64,000 bases of DNA, taken from NCBI RefSeq assembly GCF_030504545.1, contig NZ_JAUKWP010000004.1:124001-188000 (forward strand). Direction: 5' to 3'. Every line of letters begins with the position of its first letter. Positions within the stretch are counted from its first letter, which is position 1. This document shows positions 62,096-64,000 of this stretch, in pieces. The notes under the pieces were generated by a model. It had not been told where the DNA came from and did not search any database. It saw only the letters and a program-made list of their open reading frames with translations. The position numbers were made by a program, and so were the translations under genes. The stretch comes from Lactobacillus sp. YT155. Lineage in GTDB: Bacteria > Bacillota > Bacilli > Lactobacillales > Lactobacillaceae.

Positions 62096-63744
62096 TTTAT
62101 TCTTAGAATTCTACGGAAACGATCCATTGATGAATCCAAAACTTTATCAGCTAAGCGTGATTTCAAAGCTAGAAATGCGTAGATATACCCACCAACTCCT
62201 GCTTCAACCATCAAGATAAGTAATGCTACTATCTTAGAAGTGTCGCCAACGAATTTGAAAATAACAAAGTCCATTAAGACAACAACGGCCAACATTACTA
62301 AGGAATACATAATGACATAACCAGCACGATTCATTGTCTCATTAAGATTGACATTGAATTCTTTAACAAGAACTCGAATCATCAAGAATGCTGAAGTAGC
62401 CATTCCTAAGAATGTTGCAATTAAAGGTCCAAATTCTCTGAACAAGGCAATCATTGGATACTGCAAAATCACTTTCACTGCTAAACCAATCAACAATTGA
62501 TAGATAGCTTGTTTGTTCTTATATAATCCTTGCAAGACTGCACCCAAGATAGTAAATAATCCAAGAAAGACTGATAAAATTGCACTAAAACGTAACATAT
62601 CAATTCCCACTGCATTGTAACGATAGAAAGTAATCCAGAGATACCGACTAACACCGTACATCCCTACACTAGCTGGAATCATTACGAAAAAGAACAGCTG
62701 AAGAATCTTAGTAATTTGATTTCTGATACCATCGAAGTCATTCTTGGCATGAGCTTTTGATAGTAAAGGAATAGCCGCATTCGCAACTGCCACAGCAAGG
62801 GACACGATAATCATAATCAACTTGTTGGTATTAAAGCCAAACAAAGCATACATTTGATCCAGAGTTGCTCTTGAGTAATTGGCAAAACTACGCATCATGA
62901 AGTTAAAAGTCGCTTGGTCAAACATTTGATAAATAATAATTCCTGAACCCATGACAATAAATGGAATAGCTTGAGAAAAAATTTCCAGAATTAAACGTTT
63001 ATTATCAACTTCAATTGCATTATTACTGTTTCTAGATAAATGACGTAATCTCGGTAACTGACGAAGTAAATAATATCCAAGTAGTGCAATTGCAACTGCT
63101 GCACCTACGAAAGCGGCAAAAGTTGATTGCGTTACAGCGTCGACATAATTACCATTTTGAACCTGCATAATAATGTAAGTTGCTAATAACATGTAAAAAA
63201 CTCGAGCAACTTGTTCAATAATTTGTGAAATTGCCGATGGCGCCATTTGTCCGTATCCTTGGAAGTATCCACGAGTGATACTTAAGACCGGAATAATTAA
63301 GACAGCAAAACTAAGAGATTTAATAACGGGAACAATAGTCATATCACCATCAGCAAAAATGATGGCTAGATACTTAGTACCAAAGAACATGATGAAGGCG
63401 AAGAATAATCCCAAGCCCACCATGATTTTTAATCCTTGTTTATAGAGCTTGTTACCTATTCCATATTCATTCAGAGCATTGTAATGCGATATTTGCTTCG
63501 AGATAGCTCCAGGAATTCCTGCTGTTGAGATAATTAAAAATTCACTATAAATATTGTATCCTTTGGCATACAATGCGTTAGCTGCCAAAGCAACCGCAGC
63601 CGTACCCATCCAAGCATTCCAAGGAATAATATATAACGCACCCAGGATTCTCGAAAAGATACTTCCAGCCGTCATCCATGCCGAGCCTTTAACTAATGAA
63701 CCCTCTTCAAAATCCATTAAGTTCTTATCTTCGTTATTGTTCAT
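62092..63744 (-). CDS. MOP-superfamily flippase (MurJ/YtgP-type)
   Basis: A 550-residue polytopic protein (about 12-14 membrane segments) of the MurJ/Wzx group. The N-terminus EEGSLVKGSAWMTAGSIFSR and AGIPGAISKQISHYNALNEYG fit YtgP/SpoVB-like proteins of lactobacilli and streptococci, which flip lipid II or related polyprenyl-linked glycans. Wzx-type polysaccharide export is the alternative, but no polysaccharide cluster is adjacent. Start ATG 63744 has upstream AAAGG. Confidence 0.9.
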   Translation of the reverse strand: MNNNEDKNLMDFEEGSLVKGSAWMTAGSIFSRILGALYIIPWNAWMGTAAVALAANALYAKGYNIYSEFLIISTAGIPGAISKQISHYNALNEYGIGNKLYKQGLKIMVGLGLFFAFIMFFGTKYLAIIFADGDMTIVPVIKSLSFAVLIIPVLSITRGYFQGYGQMAPSAISQIIEQVARVFYMLLATYIIMQVQNGNYVDAVTQSTFAAFVGAAVAIALLGYYLLRQLPRLRHLSRNSNNAIEVDNKRLILEIFSQAIPFIVMGSGIIIYQMFDQATFNFMMRSFANYSRATLDQMYALFGFNTNKLIMIIVSLAVAVANAAIPLLSKAHAKNDFDGIRNQITKILQLFFFVMIPASVGMYGVSRYLWITFYRYNAVGIDMLRFSAILSVFLGLFTILGAVLQGLYKNKQAIYQLLIGLAVKVILQYPMIALFREFGPLIATFLGMATSAFLMIRVLVKEFNVNLNETMNRAGYVIMYSLVMLAVVVLMDFVIFKFVGDTSKIVALLILMVEAGVGGYIYAFLALKSRLADKVLDSSMDRFRRILRIK

Positions 63745-63824
63745 AATTTTGCCTTTCTCTTCAAGCTTTCATTTTATCAAAAAAACTTGAGAATAGGGCA
63801 TTAACTTTATATTTCTTAAGCAAA

Positions 63825-63852
63825 TAAAAAAAGCAAGTTACCCTGCTTTTTT
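63825..63852 (-). terminator. Terminator of the right-edge gene
   Basis: Minus-strand stem AAAAAGCA / TGCTTTTT, loop of about 7 nt, with T-run, abutting the stop at 63851. Confidence 0.75.
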
Positions 63853-64000
63853 ATTGTTCCCATGCTGCTTCACCATAAGTCAGTGCATAGCGTCCTTTAT
63901 TAGTTACTGTGAAATATAATTTTACCTTTGCAGATTTTCCTGCATCTAATTTGGTTGGGAAATTACTTTGGTCATGAGTTTTTGAGTTTAAATAACCAAC
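63851..64000 (-). CDS. C-terminal end of a protein of unknown function (partial)
   Basis: The last 49 codons of a minus-strand gene. The tail reads KLDAGKSAKVKLYFTVTNKG then RYALTYGEAAWEQ and stops. The alternating hydrophobic pattern and GKSAKVKLYFTV suggest the last strands of an immunoglobulin-like beta-sandwich, as in secreted lipoproteins with a DUF4352-type domain, but this is a guess. The N-terminus lies beyond the window. Confidence 0.65.
   Translation of the reverse strand, partial: VGYLNSKTHDQSNFPTKLDAGKSAKVKLYFTVTNKGRYALTYGEAAWEQ

Overview
The window is a low-GC Firmicutes chromosome segment. Gene content and order (infC-rpmI-rplT, yqeG-yqeH-yhbY-nadD-yqeK-rsfS, nrdR-dnaB-dnaI, ecsAB-hit-prsA, yhaM-yhaN-yhaO), the T-boxes, the LPxTG surface proteins and the proteins' resemblance to lactobacillar ones point to the family Lactobacillaceae. 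The genus cannot be fixed by reading. Most genes lie on the minus strand. There is no rRNA, tRNA, CRISPR array or transposase. No gene-free stretch exceeds 300 bases; the longest (about 240-270 bases) are the two T-box leaders, the divergent regulatory region at 42331-42595 and an AT-rich spacer at 10305-10545.

Layout. 1-10304: three consecutive minus-strand genes for very large secreted surface proteins, two of them close paralogues ending in LPRTG sorting signals; the first runs off the left edge inside SpaA/Cna-B-like repeats. 10546-13831: pepS, a small membrane protein and gnd. 13891-19814: a tight ribosome-assembly/NAD operon (yqeG to yceD). 19885-21222: infC-rpmI-rplT with promoter, L20-type leader and an apparently non-canonical infC start. 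21230-32747: thrS under a threonine T-box, then nrdR-dnaB-dnaI, coaE-mutM-polA, murC, ytpR and a thioredoxin. 32866-37573: a small membrane-anchored protein, trmB, ecsAB, hit and prsA.

37626-44072 is the most interesting accessory region: a mannose-family PTS (IIA, IIB, IIC, IID), two SIS-domain sugar-phosphate enzymes and two divergent GntR/UTRA regulators. One SIS protein closely resembles FrlB/GfrF fructoselysine-6-phosphate deglycases, so the set looks like a Gfr-type system for taking up and splitting glycated amino acids (Amadori products). Its control region shows a CcpA cre over the -35 box and a candidate operator over the -10 box. The cassette sits between prsA and yhaM, flanked by two copies of a ~50 bp terminator repeat whose hairpin cores are exact reverse complements of each other.

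44113-64000: yhaM-yhaN-yhaO, a YlbF-family gene, a class A PBP, an RluA-family pseudouridine synthase, a tandem pair of MenA-like prenyltransferases, a large membrane protein with a J-domain-like start lacking HPD, argS under an arginine T-box, a DUF1801 protein, an unlisted 50-codon gene, nnrD, a PadR-DUF1048-ABC exporter operon with a perfect inverted-repeat operator over its -10, a MurJ/YtgP-type flippase and the 3' end of another gene. Replication, translation and envelope housekeeping dominate; accessory material is concentrated in the surface-protein cluster, the PTS cassette, the MenA pair with the J-like protein, and the PadR exporter. All family calls come from reading motifs; no database was searched.
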